Shown piece by piece: positions 51,601 through 64,000 of a DNA stretch of 64,000 nucleotides. The position numbers and the translations under genes were made by a program. The stretch is from assembly GCF_013373865.1 (NCBI RefSeq), contig NC_050467.1:25318996-25382995 (forward strand), written 5' to 3'. The notes beneath the pieces were generated by a model. It saw only the letters and a program-made list of their open reading frames with translations. It was not told the origin of the DNA and searched no databases. Numbering within the stretch: the first letter of the stretch is position 1; each line of letters opens with the position of its first letter. The DNA comes from Monomorium pharaonis. Taxonomy: Eukaryota > Arthropoda > Insecta > Hymenoptera > Formicidae.

Positions 51601-52703
51601 CCGCCAAGGAGGAGGTCCGAGGCCTCGACGGGGTCACGCGCGGCTCCTACAGCTACGTCGACGCGCACGGTATCCTGCAATCCGTCTTTTACGTCGCGGA
51701 CGAGGGTGGCTTCCGTGTCGCGGCGACGAATCTACCTACCGACGGCGGCGAGCTCCTGACAGCCAAGATATCTGCCCACAATCAGGAAGAGAAGGCAAGC
51801 CGCAGGAAGCGCAGCCTCGAGGCATTGCCGGTCGATCAAGATCGTCATCAGGCAGAAAATCCGAGTTCCCAGGGAGATCAGGCTGATCGGGAGGGCGCGG
51901 CGGCGAAGAGTTCCCACGAGCTTCCAGCGTCGGAGGAAAAATCCAGCGAGGGCGAACGGCGAGATAGCGGCGCCGCACAACCCATCGTCCACGCGCCCGT
52001 ATACGGCCTGCTAGGCTCGGTTCTGATCCCGAGATTGACCGGCGCGGCGACTTCCCATCAGAGCCGCGTTGATGTTAACAATAACGTTCGTTTGAAGGCC
52101 GTTCAACCCGTCGAGACGATTGGCGTTCTGTCGGAGACGGTGCCTGCCCACGAGACGGTGATTCTTCCCAGCCAGGTACCTCTGGCGACTTCTCATCAGA
52201 GTCGCGTCCAGGTGCACGACAGTCTTCGCGTCGAGGTGCCGGAAAAGGTGCTCGTCAACGCGGAAACGATCGAGGTCCAGCCGCAGATAGCGCAGGGGGC
52301 CGCCGCTGTCAAGCTGGACCAGCCGCTTTCGTCCCTCACTTCTGCTCTTCCCGATTACAATGAAAATCGGATCCAGCTTCACCGAAATCTCGGGTTGGAA
52401 GGTCCAAATCGCAAGAACGCCGTGAAGATAGACGCGGCGCAGCTGGCGATCGCCACGGTTCCTGTCGTCAAACATGCAGTTCCGATCGTCACCGAGGAAC
52501 CACTTCCAGTCGCTACTGCCGTCTCTAGCCAGAGCAGGACGCAAATCCATCGCAATATCAAACTCGAAGTGGCCGTGCCGATCGAACCGGCCGTGTACCT
52601 GACGGCTCCCTACGTTCAACCGTTCTCCATCTGGCCGATATTGGCACCTATCGCTCAATCCTCTCAATACCGCCATCAGATTCACTCGAACGAGAAGCTC
52701 TAA
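48689..52703 (+). CDS. RR-type (CPR) cuticle protein with C-terminal repeats
   Basis: Structural protein secreted by epidermis that binds chitin in the exoskeleton. Exon 1 (48689-48700) encodes only MQAL; exon 2 is 51450-52703; the 2.7 kb intron is typical of insect cuticle genes with a tiny first coding exon. The 421-residue product has a signal peptide ending near residue 17 (VVAILGVAAGA). A chitin_bind_4/Rebers-Riddiford domain covers about 47-100, with aromatic positions in place (AYSYAGG, GSYSYVDAHG, FYVADEGGFRV, TNLP). A furin-like RRKR follows at 122-125, then a Ser/Glu-rich region, then five spaced repeats of the form SQSR-x-x-[IV]-H-x-N-x-x-[LV], the last at the C-terminus. A poly(A) signal is at 52711-52716. 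RR subclass was not resolved. Confidence 0.9.
48701..51449 (+). other. 2.7 kb intron of the cuticle protein gene
   Basis: Bounded by GTAAGC and CCCGCAG. It contains a (CT)n run at 50594-50619 and several long open frames on both strands near 50.5-51.1 kb that have no domain content and are GC-driven. A purine-rich stretch is placed near 50.05 kb. No nested gene could be supported. Confidence 0.7.
50594..50619. repeat. (TC)n microsatellite
   Basis: CT run inside the cuticle gene intron. Confidence 0.95.
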
Positions 52704-52710
52704 TTGGCAA

Positions 52711-52716
52711 AATAAA
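52711..52716 (+). terminator. Poly(A) signal of cuticle protein gene
   Basis: AATAAA 8 bases after the stop codon, giving a very short 3' UTR. Confidence 0.55.
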
Positions 52717-52864
52717 GATTCGATCGTTTCTTTCATTAAGATTGTGACTGAGAATTTCCTTCATGCGTTTATATTAATTTTTATTTGGCAATTTTTTACG
52801 AATCTTCGTGTAATTCTATTTGAATGATATAATGATGAATATCACTGTTAGCTCTTTCTCTGTT

Positions 52865-52889
52865 TCTCTCTCTCTCTCTCTCTCTCTCT
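52865..52889. repeat. (TC)n microsatellite
   Basis: CT run about 160 bases after the cuticle gene stop codon. Confidence 0.95.
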
Positions 52890-55800
52890 GGCGAGATAGA
52901 TTAAAGTTTCTAAATATTTCTTTGAACAGACAATCTACATTTAATTTGTAAACTATTTTTTTGGCAAAAATTATAAAATTAATGCGATTGTATGTTGAAA
53001 TCTTATCGCAAAATTAATCGATACGAAAGACATCTAGATTTTAAGAAGTTAAAATAAATTACACGGATAAGTCATTTGCATTGTGCTCAAATAATTAGAA
53101 TGCAGCAAAAATTCCGTAAACGACTGATTAATGACAAGTTCGTTGGCAACAGCTCGATCTATAGATATCATTATTCACCGTCCTTGTCCCCTTCATTTAT
53201 CCTGTAATGAGCATCTTACAAATTAAATTATTATACAATCCTCATACAGTTCACATTAAAAACACATTATCAATCTTGTGTGTATAAATTATTACCTCTC
53301 ACTCTTAATACGTGTACAAATTATCATCTTTCTCATGCGCAAATATTAATATTGGAGCTTATAATCACGTGAATCACCTTCGCTCGAACACGCGACATAA
53401 CGTCCGATAATGTCAGTTCGAGCGAGAACTTAAATTGACCTGTCCAGCTGTCCTGCGAGAACGGCGGGCTGCGGTCTCGAAAGTCGGAAGGGGTAATTGG
53501 CTACCGCGCATTTATTCAAATCGCGATGAAAAGGTGTCTCGTCGATTCGAGATCCTTTAATTAGCCACATCGAGTCCGATACGTTTCCAACGTACGCGAG
53601 CGAAATTTACATCACAATGCCAGGAGCAGAGGATGGGTATTCTTTTTACAACCGATGCTGGGCGTTTTTGTCGTCGTCGTTGTCGCCCTACGCCCGATAT
53701 GGAACTGAAATCACGACCTTGACTTCAGATTCTTACCGTCGCGAATATATTACGGTGTTAAAACTTTCATGCAGGGATATCGCGTGTCGGTCCGAGTAAC
53801 GACGAGATTAACGGGGAATCTTGAATACGCGCGAGCAAATCCAGCCGTGTCTGGTGAGCTTACCCGCGTTCTTATGACGGAGATTTTTCCGAGTCGCGCA
53901 TTCGCATGCCGGGGAGAAGCATCTGACAGGATTATTTCCCGCAGGTGGTACTGAGTGCTTCGGGTACGTTGAGTCGAGTTTTACGAGCGAGATGTAAGAA
54001 CAAGGAGAACGTTTCATAGAGACGTGAATATCGATTCAATCCAGATGGGTCTCTACCTGTTTCTCAGATTTTTAAATCTCCCGTAAAATAGACATTCATA
54101 TCTTCACACAGCAGAAGTGGCTACAGTAATTTATTCATTCTTCGTTGTATCAATGTTCTTACATAATGTATGATGTGTAATTATAATATTATGATATAAT
54201 TATAATTTAATATGTATGTCGTAAAAGTCATATTTTATTTAAACCTGTCTTTGTAATAATTTTTATGTTCAAAAATTTTCAAAATATTCGCGTGTTAATT
54301 TAACATAATTACGTTAAATATTTTATATTCAATATATTTTTTAAAATAACACTATTTATGGCAAAGTCAAAAATAATATGAACAATGACATTAGGAAAAA
54401 AAATCGAAGCTCAATAGCGCTCCGTTTAATTTAAAATACTCAGGCGAACTATTGATGAATAATTTGTAATGATAATATATACCTAGTATATACGAACATT
54501 TGATTAATTATAAACAAATTTTATCCGGAGGTCTTGTTGTATCGTGATAAATATATGTATCTGAATACAACACATTCGTCCGTAAAATTTCTTGTTTTCA
54601 CCTTCAAGGGAAGGCGGAGGCATTCACGACGTCGTAAATGTATATGTATACACGACCGTTCGCGAAACGACGCCCGCGGATTAGGTCAACGAGCAGATAA
54701 ACGGGCGAGGAGGACCGAGAGGCGAGAGGCGAGAATCAAGAATCAAGGAATTCGATCGGGGAAACATCCGCCAACGAAATCTGGCATAATGTCGCGCGGC
54801 ACGAGGATCGTGCTCTCATTACGACGACTCACCTGGTGTTTTCTCGACGCCGGTTATTTTCACGCGGCTATTGCACACATGTGCGTGCGTGCATGGATGC
54901 GTGGGCACGCATAACGGATGGCCCGCGAGAAGGCCGCTGAAAGCGCTCCGTAGATTGTGCGTCCGGATATTACCTAGTAATATTCCTTTATTGTCGAACC
55001 CCCGTTGTAGTCGCCCTTCGTATTAGCCTTAATAAAACGCCGTATACTTTCCCCTTTTCCGCGGCCCGCGTGATGGTGTATCCGCAGCGCGCGGGGGTGT
55101 GCGGTAAATGCGAAATAATAACGGCCGCCGTAAATCACGCGCGGTTCCGATACTTCTATCGGGCGAGGCCAGCGAGGAGATAAATGTGGTTCGCGCGGTT
55201 CGCGATGCAGAAATGTGGAATTGCCGTAAACCCGCCGGGGTTATACTTTGTCCCTCAGGATACCCTCAGGTATCCCGTCTCATTCGGAACAACGAGCCGA
55301 TATCTGGATCGGAGTTTTAGAGCGGGCATTATCTAGCAGGAGTGCCCGTAAAACATACACATATTAGATTACAAGAAATATATTACAGCTACGTTGGAAA
55401 TCACGTATCACGTTGAATACGTTACGGAATAAGCGGGAGAACCGGAGAACTCTCCTTCCTTGTCGAATGGACAGCGCAAAAGTCCGACTTGCCGAAACGA
55501 TCCTTTCTAATTTTCGTTTTCGAAAATTTCGAGCAACGCGTTTATTGGGTTCGTCTCTTCCGGCGGAGGTCGAGGTTTAACGCAACGGGCGAAGGTGGGA
55601 AGACGTGACGATTCACACTTGCGATAATAGAAACGTCCAGCGCGCGTACGTATAGCGCACGTAGGCATTCGCACCGATAAAGGCCGCGCATACGTTACCG
55701 AGGGCGGGCCGCGCTCGCGCTCGGATGGCCCGCGCCCGATAAACCGTCTCGGATAATGATTTCCGAGACACTCGGCCGCGCGTGTACGTACGTACCTACC

Positions 55801-57353
55801 GCGATCATTCGCGTCACGCGAGATGTTTACGCCCGAGATTGCGTTTCCGCGTGCGTTCACCCGAAATAGACGCATTCCGCGTAACATAAACTTGCATCGC
55901 TCTCAAAGCCTCTCGGTGAGCAAGCCAAACGAATCTAAATCAATGAGCGCATGAATCTGTCACGCACAACGTTCTTGAGAGGAAAGCAGTAGCTAACAGT
56001 ATCATTATTAGTAATATTAATTAAAAAGAAAAGTTTTGAAATAGGAGAGAGATGAAAATATTTATACCAGTTTATACTTAAACATATTAATATATCATTA
56101 TGATTAATTAATGTAAAATTTCGGAAGTATTTAAGAGGATTTAAAAACAAATTATTGATACGTTTAATTAGAATCAGAATGCGTAATCTACTTAATAATA
56201 AGTAATAGATAATTATAGGTATATAATTTTTATGATTAAATCAACAATAAATATGTAGTTGATACCGAAAATAACTATAAATAGTCAAATTGTAGTAATT
56301 ACATTCATTTTTTAGTAAAGATAGAGTTTTGATTAAAAAATGTCAGTAATTGTTTTAGGATTTCTTTTGAACACAAATCGAATCCTAATACGATTAAAAG
56401 AAATCAATAAAATTTTAGAATAAGATAAATTATGTTAAAATGAAATTAGGAAGGGTTTACTTATAGTAGTCTAAGGGTTTTAATCTTATCTGATAGGTTG
56501 CTTCAATTAACCGAAGTATCGACTCGAGTTGTTCGGTGAATTCGGTGTATATTCGCGCGCGGTTTTTTATATTATTCGTACAAAAATAGTCGGAGCATCG
56601 CGATAATGGGGACGGAAAGAGGAAACGTTTCTGCGCACGCTGCAATTTCTGCGAGTCAAACCCCACGATACGCCGGAGATACGAGAGAATTAATCTTACG
56701 TGCGCCTTCCACGAGGCAATCTCACGTCATGATCTATGTGTGATCCGTTTTTGCTTATCTAGAGTACGAAAATTTCAGGAATCTCGTCGGTTATCTGCTC
56801 TGGACAGTAATTATACGGCTCTGAGCCGCGAGCTCCACGATGACCGTTGATGTTTTACGTCGGTTCCACGGAGAATGATGGTGCCGCGCGGTAATGAAAC
56901 TTTATTATTGCTCGCAATAAAAGTAGGAGTAGGCGAGTAGACTCTACCATAAACGTTTTCTCAAAAGAATACTGATATCAGTAACATTAAATTAAAAGAA
57001 GAATTTTTTATAAAAAAAGGAAACGATTAATTATATAATATATTTCATTGTATAAATTGATATATTACATTTAATTAATGTAGAATTGAGAAGAAATATT
57101 TTTAAAATACCTCCGACGTCCCTTGCATTCGCGCTTCTGTATACGCCCGAAAGGATCGCCCTCCTTAATGACAAATGGCCGCGATAAACACCTAACGCTA
57201 ACGCTGAAGATAACGAACTACTTCCAGCCACGGGAGACTGATACGGGATTCCAAGCGGAGTCCAATCGGGGATAGTTTCACGCACCACGACGGAATATTA
57301 AAGTATCGATCGATCTTAATTGATCGCGGCGAGCACGCGCGCAACCTTGCAAC

Positions 57354-57420
57354 GCGCTTATCGGCGTACGTGCGCGCGCGTTAAGGCCTCCTCTCTCGTG
57401 GGAGGCAAGCCGATAAAAGC
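57354..57420. repeat. Nested inverted repeats
   Basis: Outer arms 57354-57365 and 57409-57420 pair at 10 of 12 positions (core TTATCGGC/GCCGATAA). Inner arms 57386-57391 and 57401-57406 pair perfectly (GCCTCC/GGAGGC). The intervening sequence is GC-rich. Confidence 0.6.
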
Positions 57421-60400
57421 GGCCCGGAGTAGCCAGAATGACCGGGCAATCAGCAAATGGAATCGTTAGTTAGTCCCCGTAATCTTCGATCGGACGTTAG
57501 TTCCTCCTTGTAGTACACGCTCGCGGCCAACGATCGTGATTCACGCTCGCGTCCGAGGGCCACGTCTCTGCGTTTATCGCCGTGTGTATAGCACGCTGGC
57601 TAATTAGCATATTATTTATCGGCCTTTTATAATTGCCTACGCAAAATTTTCGACGGTAAAAATCGTGCGTGCGTGCGTGCGATTTCTAATACCAGAAGCC
57701 TGATTTGATTTTGCCTGGCAAAAGATGCGATCGCACTTTGCTTTTTATGTCACTGCACCGACATGGAAAGAAGTTTATCACACATTTATCAGAGAAACCA
57801 CGCTACATCGTATCGCGTTGGTATACGTATATCTCGTCTTGTGAATGATTCGCAAACCACGTCGTCGAGTAAGCGGAATTACGCTCGTCGCTAATTATTC
57901 ATCGTTGGAATTATTCAGTTCTCAAAATCGGGCCTCGCCGAGCGATGCGCGAATAACGCGAAGATACTGCAGTTATTCAAACCGGCCGGGGAGGGTTTTA
58001 TGCAGACGGTGCGCTCGTAAATCAGGTAGCGCGAGACAGCCTTACTTTACTGATGCGAAGGGTGATGGGGGCGAAACGTCGGCGCTATTTGTATTCGATG
58101 TCGCTCGCGCGACGTGCGTCTCGCCCAGATCAGAACTGGCGTCGCTTTCTTGTCATGGCGTGCAGTGATGCACGAACTGATGATACCCACCTGAAAGATA
58201 TCTGAATTCACTTATACAATCGTGCAAACTCTCGACGCATTAATAAAAAAAAATGGCACGGAAACGTGCGATGGTTATGGTTATACCAAGAATTTACAGT
58301 GCTGCAAAATAAAAAAAAAGATGACAAATGATATATCGCGTCGATGCGTATGTACCTGAGAGCGAAAAAGGCTGAATGGACGCGAAATGTTCATCGATGA
58401 ACCTTTTTTTCCACCCATATTTCTAACTTTGCTAATACCACAAAATAAATGGTTATTTCGTCCATTGTTTGTTCAATAAAGATAGATTTTGATAAATTAA
58501 AGAAAAATATAGCAACAAATTTGACGCGTACATTGTAAAAAAAGATTTAAAAAATTGTTACAAAGATATTAATTAAAAAATAAATTTCAAGTGTAGATAT
58601 TAAAATATACAGCGAGCATTAAAACATCGTAGGTTAGCTGTTCCAATTACACAGTTTAATTATACAGTCATGTTCGACATTTTTAAAAACAAAACTGAAA
58701 ATATTCAGTAAATAAAGTTTATAAAAATTTTATTAATTCAATAAAATTTTATCTCATTTTTTAGGAATTATATCTTTTACATGACCTCCAGTTTCTGCAT
58801 ACGCTACATATCATTATTTTATTATTTTAATTACATTAGGCTTGTAAGTATTATCATAATTCTTCACCTTTTTGAGGTGCAATTTTCAGTAATACTTTTG
58901 CCTCTACGTATAATATTTCACATCATTCACATTTCTATACGTATATAATTATAATTGTTATTACAAAAAATTTAACGAAAAATATTTTTAAACACCACTA
59001 TATAAGAGGAAGTCAATAACCTTCGAGATTGATACGCAAGAAAAATTCGTCCTACCGTAAAAGGCGAAACCGAATGTCCTATAGACGCGTCCCGCACGTG
59101 GGAATAACATTACGTGTGTAAGATATACGGTCGCATCGACTGTGGCGTGTCGCTGTATCAAAATCATGCGGCGAAGAAGATGAAGTGCGGAAGATATCGA
59201 GTTCTTTTTACAGCAATCTCGACAAGGCTAAAGAAAAAAAAAAAGAAACAGACTTTCTTGAGGTTCGAGAAATGTACTTGCATCGCCGTATCATCGAGAA
59301 GCAAAACATTAAACGCCGCGAGAAGCATAATTCGCACGTAAGTAATCGGCAAAACAAGAGTACCATAAATGTCGTAATGTTCGGCAGACATTGCGTATTT
59401 AGTAGCAGTCGGACACTTTGCGTATACAGAGCTGTATACTTAAACCTCATTCTCGCTGTAGGTAAAATTAATGCTCGAATATCGATCGCCAAGTGGAACT
59501 TCTGCTTTAAAATTACCCATGAGAATAGCATTATTAAAATATTATGAGAAACCTCTATAAATCAATTTTATAATTTTATACCTTTCTCTCTATACATATA
59601 TCAATATGTACGATTATTACATTTTCTCAATGTTAAGTATCTGCCTATATTAATTATTATTATTATTATTTCATTAAGTTTTATGATAAAAACTAGATAA
59701 AGATAATGAAATAAATAACTATTCGTATTTAATTTAAAATATAGAAATTTTTGTAATTTTTCATTTAAGAAAAGTAATTTTTTCAATTTCCAGTCTCTTA
59801 TTTCTTTAATAGGCGATAATCGTGCTACTGTATCTTATAAAATGTATCCAGCGCAAAGTTGCAGCAGCTTCATTTCTCTCTCAACTTATTTAATATTTCT
59901 ATCGCTTCAGGAATACATACGGTTTGCGATAGGTAACAAACCGGTCGATCGCTGTACCTTATTACGTTATGAGGAATTATTTACGCGACGCTTTTACGAG
60001 GCTGCGAAGCAATTTCGAGTTACAGATTTTTTTATGATGCCGTACGCTCGCCACGCCGAATCAGTCGACAGGTTTTTTCAATTCTATTACCGCGTCTTGT
60101 AACAACAGACGGATAAAAGAATTGGGAAGAGGGAAGAGAAAAGGGAGGAATCCGTTATGGGACGCGACGATCTTTGTGCGTTGTTCCGGGAAAAGAGTTT
60201 TACGAGCGGAATAATACGAGTCGTTGCAATAAAGACGTCGCGTGCGACCGAGTAGGATCGAATGTTCGCTCTCCTCGAAGTAGGAATAAACCCGCGATAA
60301 TTAGACTGCGGGAACTCCAGCTGCGATTAGTGTGACGCGGATTAGTTGCCCCGTGCATGCATCGAAATCCTCCCCGACGGTGGGAAACTTATGCCGGCAG

Positions 60401-60685
60401 TGACAATGTTTCCAGCTCCGCGAGGAACTGGACAGTAATACGAGGACGTGAATTCCGAAGCCGTGAGAGCAGATTGCAATGCTCGTGTCTTCAAATAGCT
60501 CGAATAGAAGCTATCTCAGAAGCTACTAGATTAAAGAAATTATTATATATGATTATTATGTAAATGTATATGATAAATATTAATTATTATATTTTTTCAA
60601 AGATTCTGTTTCGTGGACATTGTATTTTTTAATGAATTTTCTATAAAAATTTAAAAAGCAAAAATCATAAGAAATCTGAAAATAT

Positions 60686-60819
60686 ATTTAGACTAATCGA
60701 CGGTCAAAGTTATCAGGACGACCAATGGATGTGAATACTTTAACATTAAGAATGACAAGAACATACATATTCACATCTGTTGACCGCCCTGATAACTTTG
60801 ACTGTCAATTGGTCTAATT
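60686..60819. mobile_element. 134-bp hairpin element with 52-bp arms (MITE-like)
   Basis: Left arm 60686-60737 and the reverse complement of right arm 60768-60819 agree at 43 of 52 positions; all but one difference are transitions. The perfect core GTCAAAGTTATCAGG lies in both arms. The 30-base loop has no obvious feature. This is the shape of a small inverted-repeat transposon or a long double-stranded RNA hairpin. No clear target-site duplication was seen. Confidence 0.65.
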
Positions 60820-61419
60820 GATGAAATTGGCCCATAATAAGATTATTACAATTTATATATTTTTTGTAAGATTTCGAAAATTTATAAAAATTCTGAAAAT
60901 ACATTTAATTTAAAAAAACTGACAATCAAGGATTATTAATAAGTAAAAATAATAGCAATTTGTTAAATATTTCAAAGATTTGTAGTTATTCGTGAGAAAT
61001 TTTGGTGTGAGAGAATTCTAGAAAGTATACCACAATGTAATTCATTCCGGCACAAAAACTGTATTAGTATTTGGTACTTTAAAACCGATTACGTTGATAT
61101 TAGATGCCCCTTTCTTTCTCTCGTTGCATACCAACGGAATTGATAGTTGCCATTGTTTTTGCTCCACAGGGGGGGTTGATTTAGCATCACCATTGCACGG
61201 CGGTGCCTTCTCGTTGCATTTCTCAACGGCATCACATTGCATCGCATTGGTGCCGCGCGGTTAGATAGTCGGCTCTACGAGAGCCATTTAATGCGGGACG
61301 AAAGAGAAAGAGAAAGAAAGAGAGAGAAGACGAGGAGGAGAAAGAGAGTGAGAGGGTACCCGTTTAGTACCAATGTCAAAACCAACGCAGTATCGCCCAC
61401 GTGTCTGCATATCACCAAT

Positions 61420-61422
<3 letters not shown>

Positions 61423-61480
<58 letters not shown>
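61423..61480. repeat. (GA)n microsatellite
   Basis: Nearly 60 bases of pure GA, preceded at 61300-61350 by more purine-rich DNA. Confidence 0.95.
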
Positions 61481-61482
<2 letters not shown>

Positions 61483-63209
61483 CTCCCCCGCCGGCGCGGC
61501 GGCGACTTGTTGCGCAGGCACGTGAGTAATTCCGTCGAAATTGATGAACTCATTACGTTCATATCGTTCCCTTACATCGTCGGATTAAGCGAGCCGGCCG
61601 TAAATCCGTGGCCGGGCATTATTTATGCGATCGGCGGCGCGAAGAGACGCCGGAGGCCCTGCGGCCGTCCCGGACCTTCCCTAAAAGGACGCGGACCTTT
61701 CGCCGCACCGTCAAGATCGTTTTATTTTCGCCGCTCGCTAATTGCATTTCGCGTTTGTTGTCTATTTTTGTAAAATTTCATTTTATTTTACTTTAGTTTC
61801 TCTTACCGAGTTTTATGCTTCACTATTTTTCCGAGGATCAATTATTTGCGTTTCGATCTCCACGCGTTGCCGAAGGCTCCGCCGCGCACAAATCGCGCAA
61901 GTCGCATTAGACGCGTAACCAAATTTATAATATTTCGACAAACACCTTTTTCATATTTTCCAAAGCGTTTCGCGTCGCGATAAAGTCGAGAACTGACAAA
62001 TCAAAAGGGATTATTATTACTTGTCAGTTTCTTTGCAAACAAATGTAATTTTTTTTATGGGATATTATTTATTTCGAGTGTAGACTAATTATCATTTATG
62101 GAGCAAAAATAATTTAGAATTTGAATACGATAATATGATTTAAAGAGAGAACGACCTGCTTGTCTCGGCAGAGATTTATCTCCGGCTTCGTTTAAGTCCT
62201 TGTAATACTGTGCAATAGCTGTATTTGCATGGGTATGTGCAAAACCTCCGTTCATCGTTTGCCCCCCCCCCCCTCATGTCATTATGCAGCTCGTAATAAC
62301 ATGCTCTTTAGTTGTTTCAGCATTTACGGTGCAGCTTATTTCGATCGTTGTTGAGGAATGCGTCCTGACTAGCGACAATGCAATTTAAAGGTAATGAAGA
62401 TTACTCGCGTGAGAGAGGGAGATAGGCCGGATTAATTATGCGTACGTCTTCGATAACAAGTAACGTGGTATTATTAACAATGATATAACAAACTGTTAAG
62501 CGGATTTAACGCATTATCAGCAGTGATCAAGTTTCAGCGAAACATTTATCTTGAATAACGTTCGGAAAACCTGTTTAGTTTAGGTAAGTCGGATAAATTG
62601 TTTTAGGAAGGCGTAACGCTAACAGTATTAATAATGCAGATAATTCATCTACGCGAGAAAATCTCTGCATACTAATTCCCTAATGCCTCTGTTACGAGAA
62701 ATTGGCTCCGAAGAGATTCCGAGATAAGAGGCGGATGTCCGGATAAATTTAAAATCCGATCTCCGCGTCTGTCACGTAGAATAATTTACGCGTTCACTTA
62801 AGCGATATCGACAGCTGACGAATAAAATCTACTCGATACCCGCCGGCAAAGGGACGACGGGATTTATAAAATCCGGCCTGCGTGCGGATCAATTACCAAT
62901 TTCGTCGCGCGCATTATTGCGCTCGCGCACGCATCCTCTTGTTATACCACGGGGGCGCGGAATGCGCCCAAGATCGACGGTTCGTACGCGAGACCAATAA
63001 ACGTTGATTTATCGGCGTGGAAATCGAGCGCGGGGTGATTTGCGACCGTGGGCAACGAACGACGGGCAACCTCTTCGGGGCCCCCACGATTGTGCGAGCG
63101 CGGCCCTTCCTCGCCCGATCTTGTGCCCTTCCTCCCCATAGGACTTGGTCGCGCGCGACGCCAGGTGGGGAACCACCGTAAGTGCGCGGCAGGTCCACAC
63201 CGGGGATCC

Positions 63210-63217
63210 TATATAAG
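63210..63217 (+). promoter_or_regulatory. TATA box of a gene entering the right edge
   Basis: TATATAAG in GC-rich DNA, with a TCACA initiator-like motif about 33 bases on (63242-63246). It lies 157 bases before the candidate first coding exon at 63367. Confidence 0.5.
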
Positions 63218-63366
63218 AGGATGCGACCGAGAGCTTACACTCTCACATCCGTTAGCCGACTCTCACACCGGGGTTATCCTAGGCGAGCGAGAAAAAGAAG
63301 GAAAGCCGCGATCGAGGGGCCCGATCCGCTAGCCACGACCGAGCGACGGCCTGATCCAACCCTGGG

Positions 63367-63381
63367 ATGATCATGATACTC
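63367..63381 (+). CDS. Candidate first coding exon, secreted/cuticle-type gene (partial)
   Basis: ATGATCATGATACTC encodes MIMIL and is followed directly by a consensus donor GTGAGT. A tiny hydrophobic first coding exon behind a strong TATA box is exactly the architecture of the cuticle gene at 48.7 kb (MQAL then GTAAGC). The rest of the gene would lie beyond the window, so the product is unknown; a second cuticle protein is a reasonable guess from structure and proximity, not from sequence similarity. Confidence 0.4.
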
Positions 63382-64000
63382 GTGAGTGAATTTTTTACTT
63401 TCAGTTTCTCCGACGTTAAATTGCACTCTTACGCTCGCCGTTACAATCAGACCAGTCGCGATTAAGTGTATAACTTATATATGCATTTAGCATGCTCGCG
63501 TTTCTTCCGAGTTTCTCTCGCTTTTCGTCATGTCGCCGTTGATTACCTTGCAATTAATCTCAAGATAGTTTGCAGGCTCTTGCGGACGTCTGTAACTCAA
63601 TTCTGGACCGTCGTCCAGCACACTTTGTGATACAGGGTATAAACCTTTGGCGTTCTACCCCCGTGTCTTATGACAAACGAGGGCCGAGATGGAACAAAAG
63701 TTTCGAACAATTAATTTACCGAGTAGCGGGGAAATCTTCCGGGGGAGAGAGACACGCTCGCGTTCGCGACACACATTCGCGGCTGCATCGATTTCACGAC
63801 CATTCAATTAAGCGTATTTCAAGAGGCGGAATCTATATCGGTACGACAATTACTCCAGTTACCATTTCAAATCGACGAGCATGGACTAACGCTCGGTGCC
63901 TCTTGGTAATAACTATCGATTCGACGAAACCGCGCGATACAGTTGCGGTTGTTCACCGCCGCCGCGGCGGTCGAAGTCTTGAATTCGTCGCTCGCAATTC
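63382..64000 (+). other. Likely start of a long intron
   Basis: Follows the donor at 63382. No acceptor followed by a convincing coding exon was found before the window ends. Confidence 0.4.

Larger units (their letters stand above)
52717..63209. other. Gene-free intergenic region
   Basis: No gene was supported on either strand. Simple repeats lie at 52865-52889 (CT), 61423-61480 (GA) and 62262-62273 (poly-C). Structured elements are the 134-bp hairpin at 60686-60819 and a nested inverted repeat at 57354-57420. Open frames such as 55507-55887 (-), 59185-59547 (+) and 61237-61773 (+) are GC- or repeat-driven and lack domains. Confidence 0.6.

Noticed and set aside
52011..52736. 241-codon - strand open frame over the cuticle gene
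   Set aside because: Shadow of the cuticle coding exon, which has clear domain content on the + strand.
59842..60102. 86-codon + strand open frame with protein-like composition
   Set aside because: No domain recognised, no clear splice partners, and adjacent DNA is non-coding.
61237..61773. 178-codon + strand open frame
   Set aside because: Largely a Glu/Arg translation of the (GA)n microsatellite.

Overview
The window looks like nuclear DNA of a hymenopteran insect, most likely an ant or wasp-like lineage. Genes have short introns with GT-AG boundaries. The DNA alternates between GC-rich and AT-rich patches and is full of long GA/CT and TA microsatellites. It carries an intact inotocin (insect oxytocin/vasopressin) gene, which ants, parasitoid wasps and beetles have and honey bees are known to lack. 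No bacterial, viral or CRISPR features were seen.

Layout. Bases 1-19.9 kb hold no gene I can support: low-complexity tracts, a few palindromes and one short diverged duplication. From 19.9 to 42.9 kb lie six genes, all on the + strand: the RNA exosome cap subunit CSL4/EXOSC1 (19941-20824), the nuclear proteasome phosphatase UBLCP1 (21348-22873), the inositol 4-phosphatase Sac2/INPP5F (24451-30234), the 28S rRNA m6A methyltransferase ZCCHC4 (32920-34973), inotocin-neurophysin (35486-36787) and the mitochondrial protease HTRA2/Omi (40710-42906). Exon joins were worked out by phase and every gene closes without a frame break. The 3.9 kb between inotocin and HTRA2 is different: it holds diverged repeats with splice-like edges on the - strand, a 27-bp tandem repeat, and a decayed, intron-bearing pseudogene resembling TLS1/C9orf78.

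From 43 to 64 kb the DNA is gene-poor. It contains one two-exon RR-type cuticle protein gene (48689-52703, 2.7 kb intron) with an unusual C-terminal repeat domain, and at the right edge a TATA box plus tiny first coding exon (63367-63381) that has the same architecture and may start a second cuticle-type gene cut off by the window.

The six central genes do not form a pathway; they are mostly housekeeping genes (RNA decay, proteasome control, phosphoinositide turnover, ribosome modification, mitochondrial quality control) with one neuropeptide gene among them. The most notable observations are a perfect four-unit heat-shock element just upstream of the inotocin TATA box, a tandemly duplicated, phase-matched exon in the Sac2 gene that could give an alternative phosphatase isoform, and the repeat domain behind a furin-like site in the cuticle protein.
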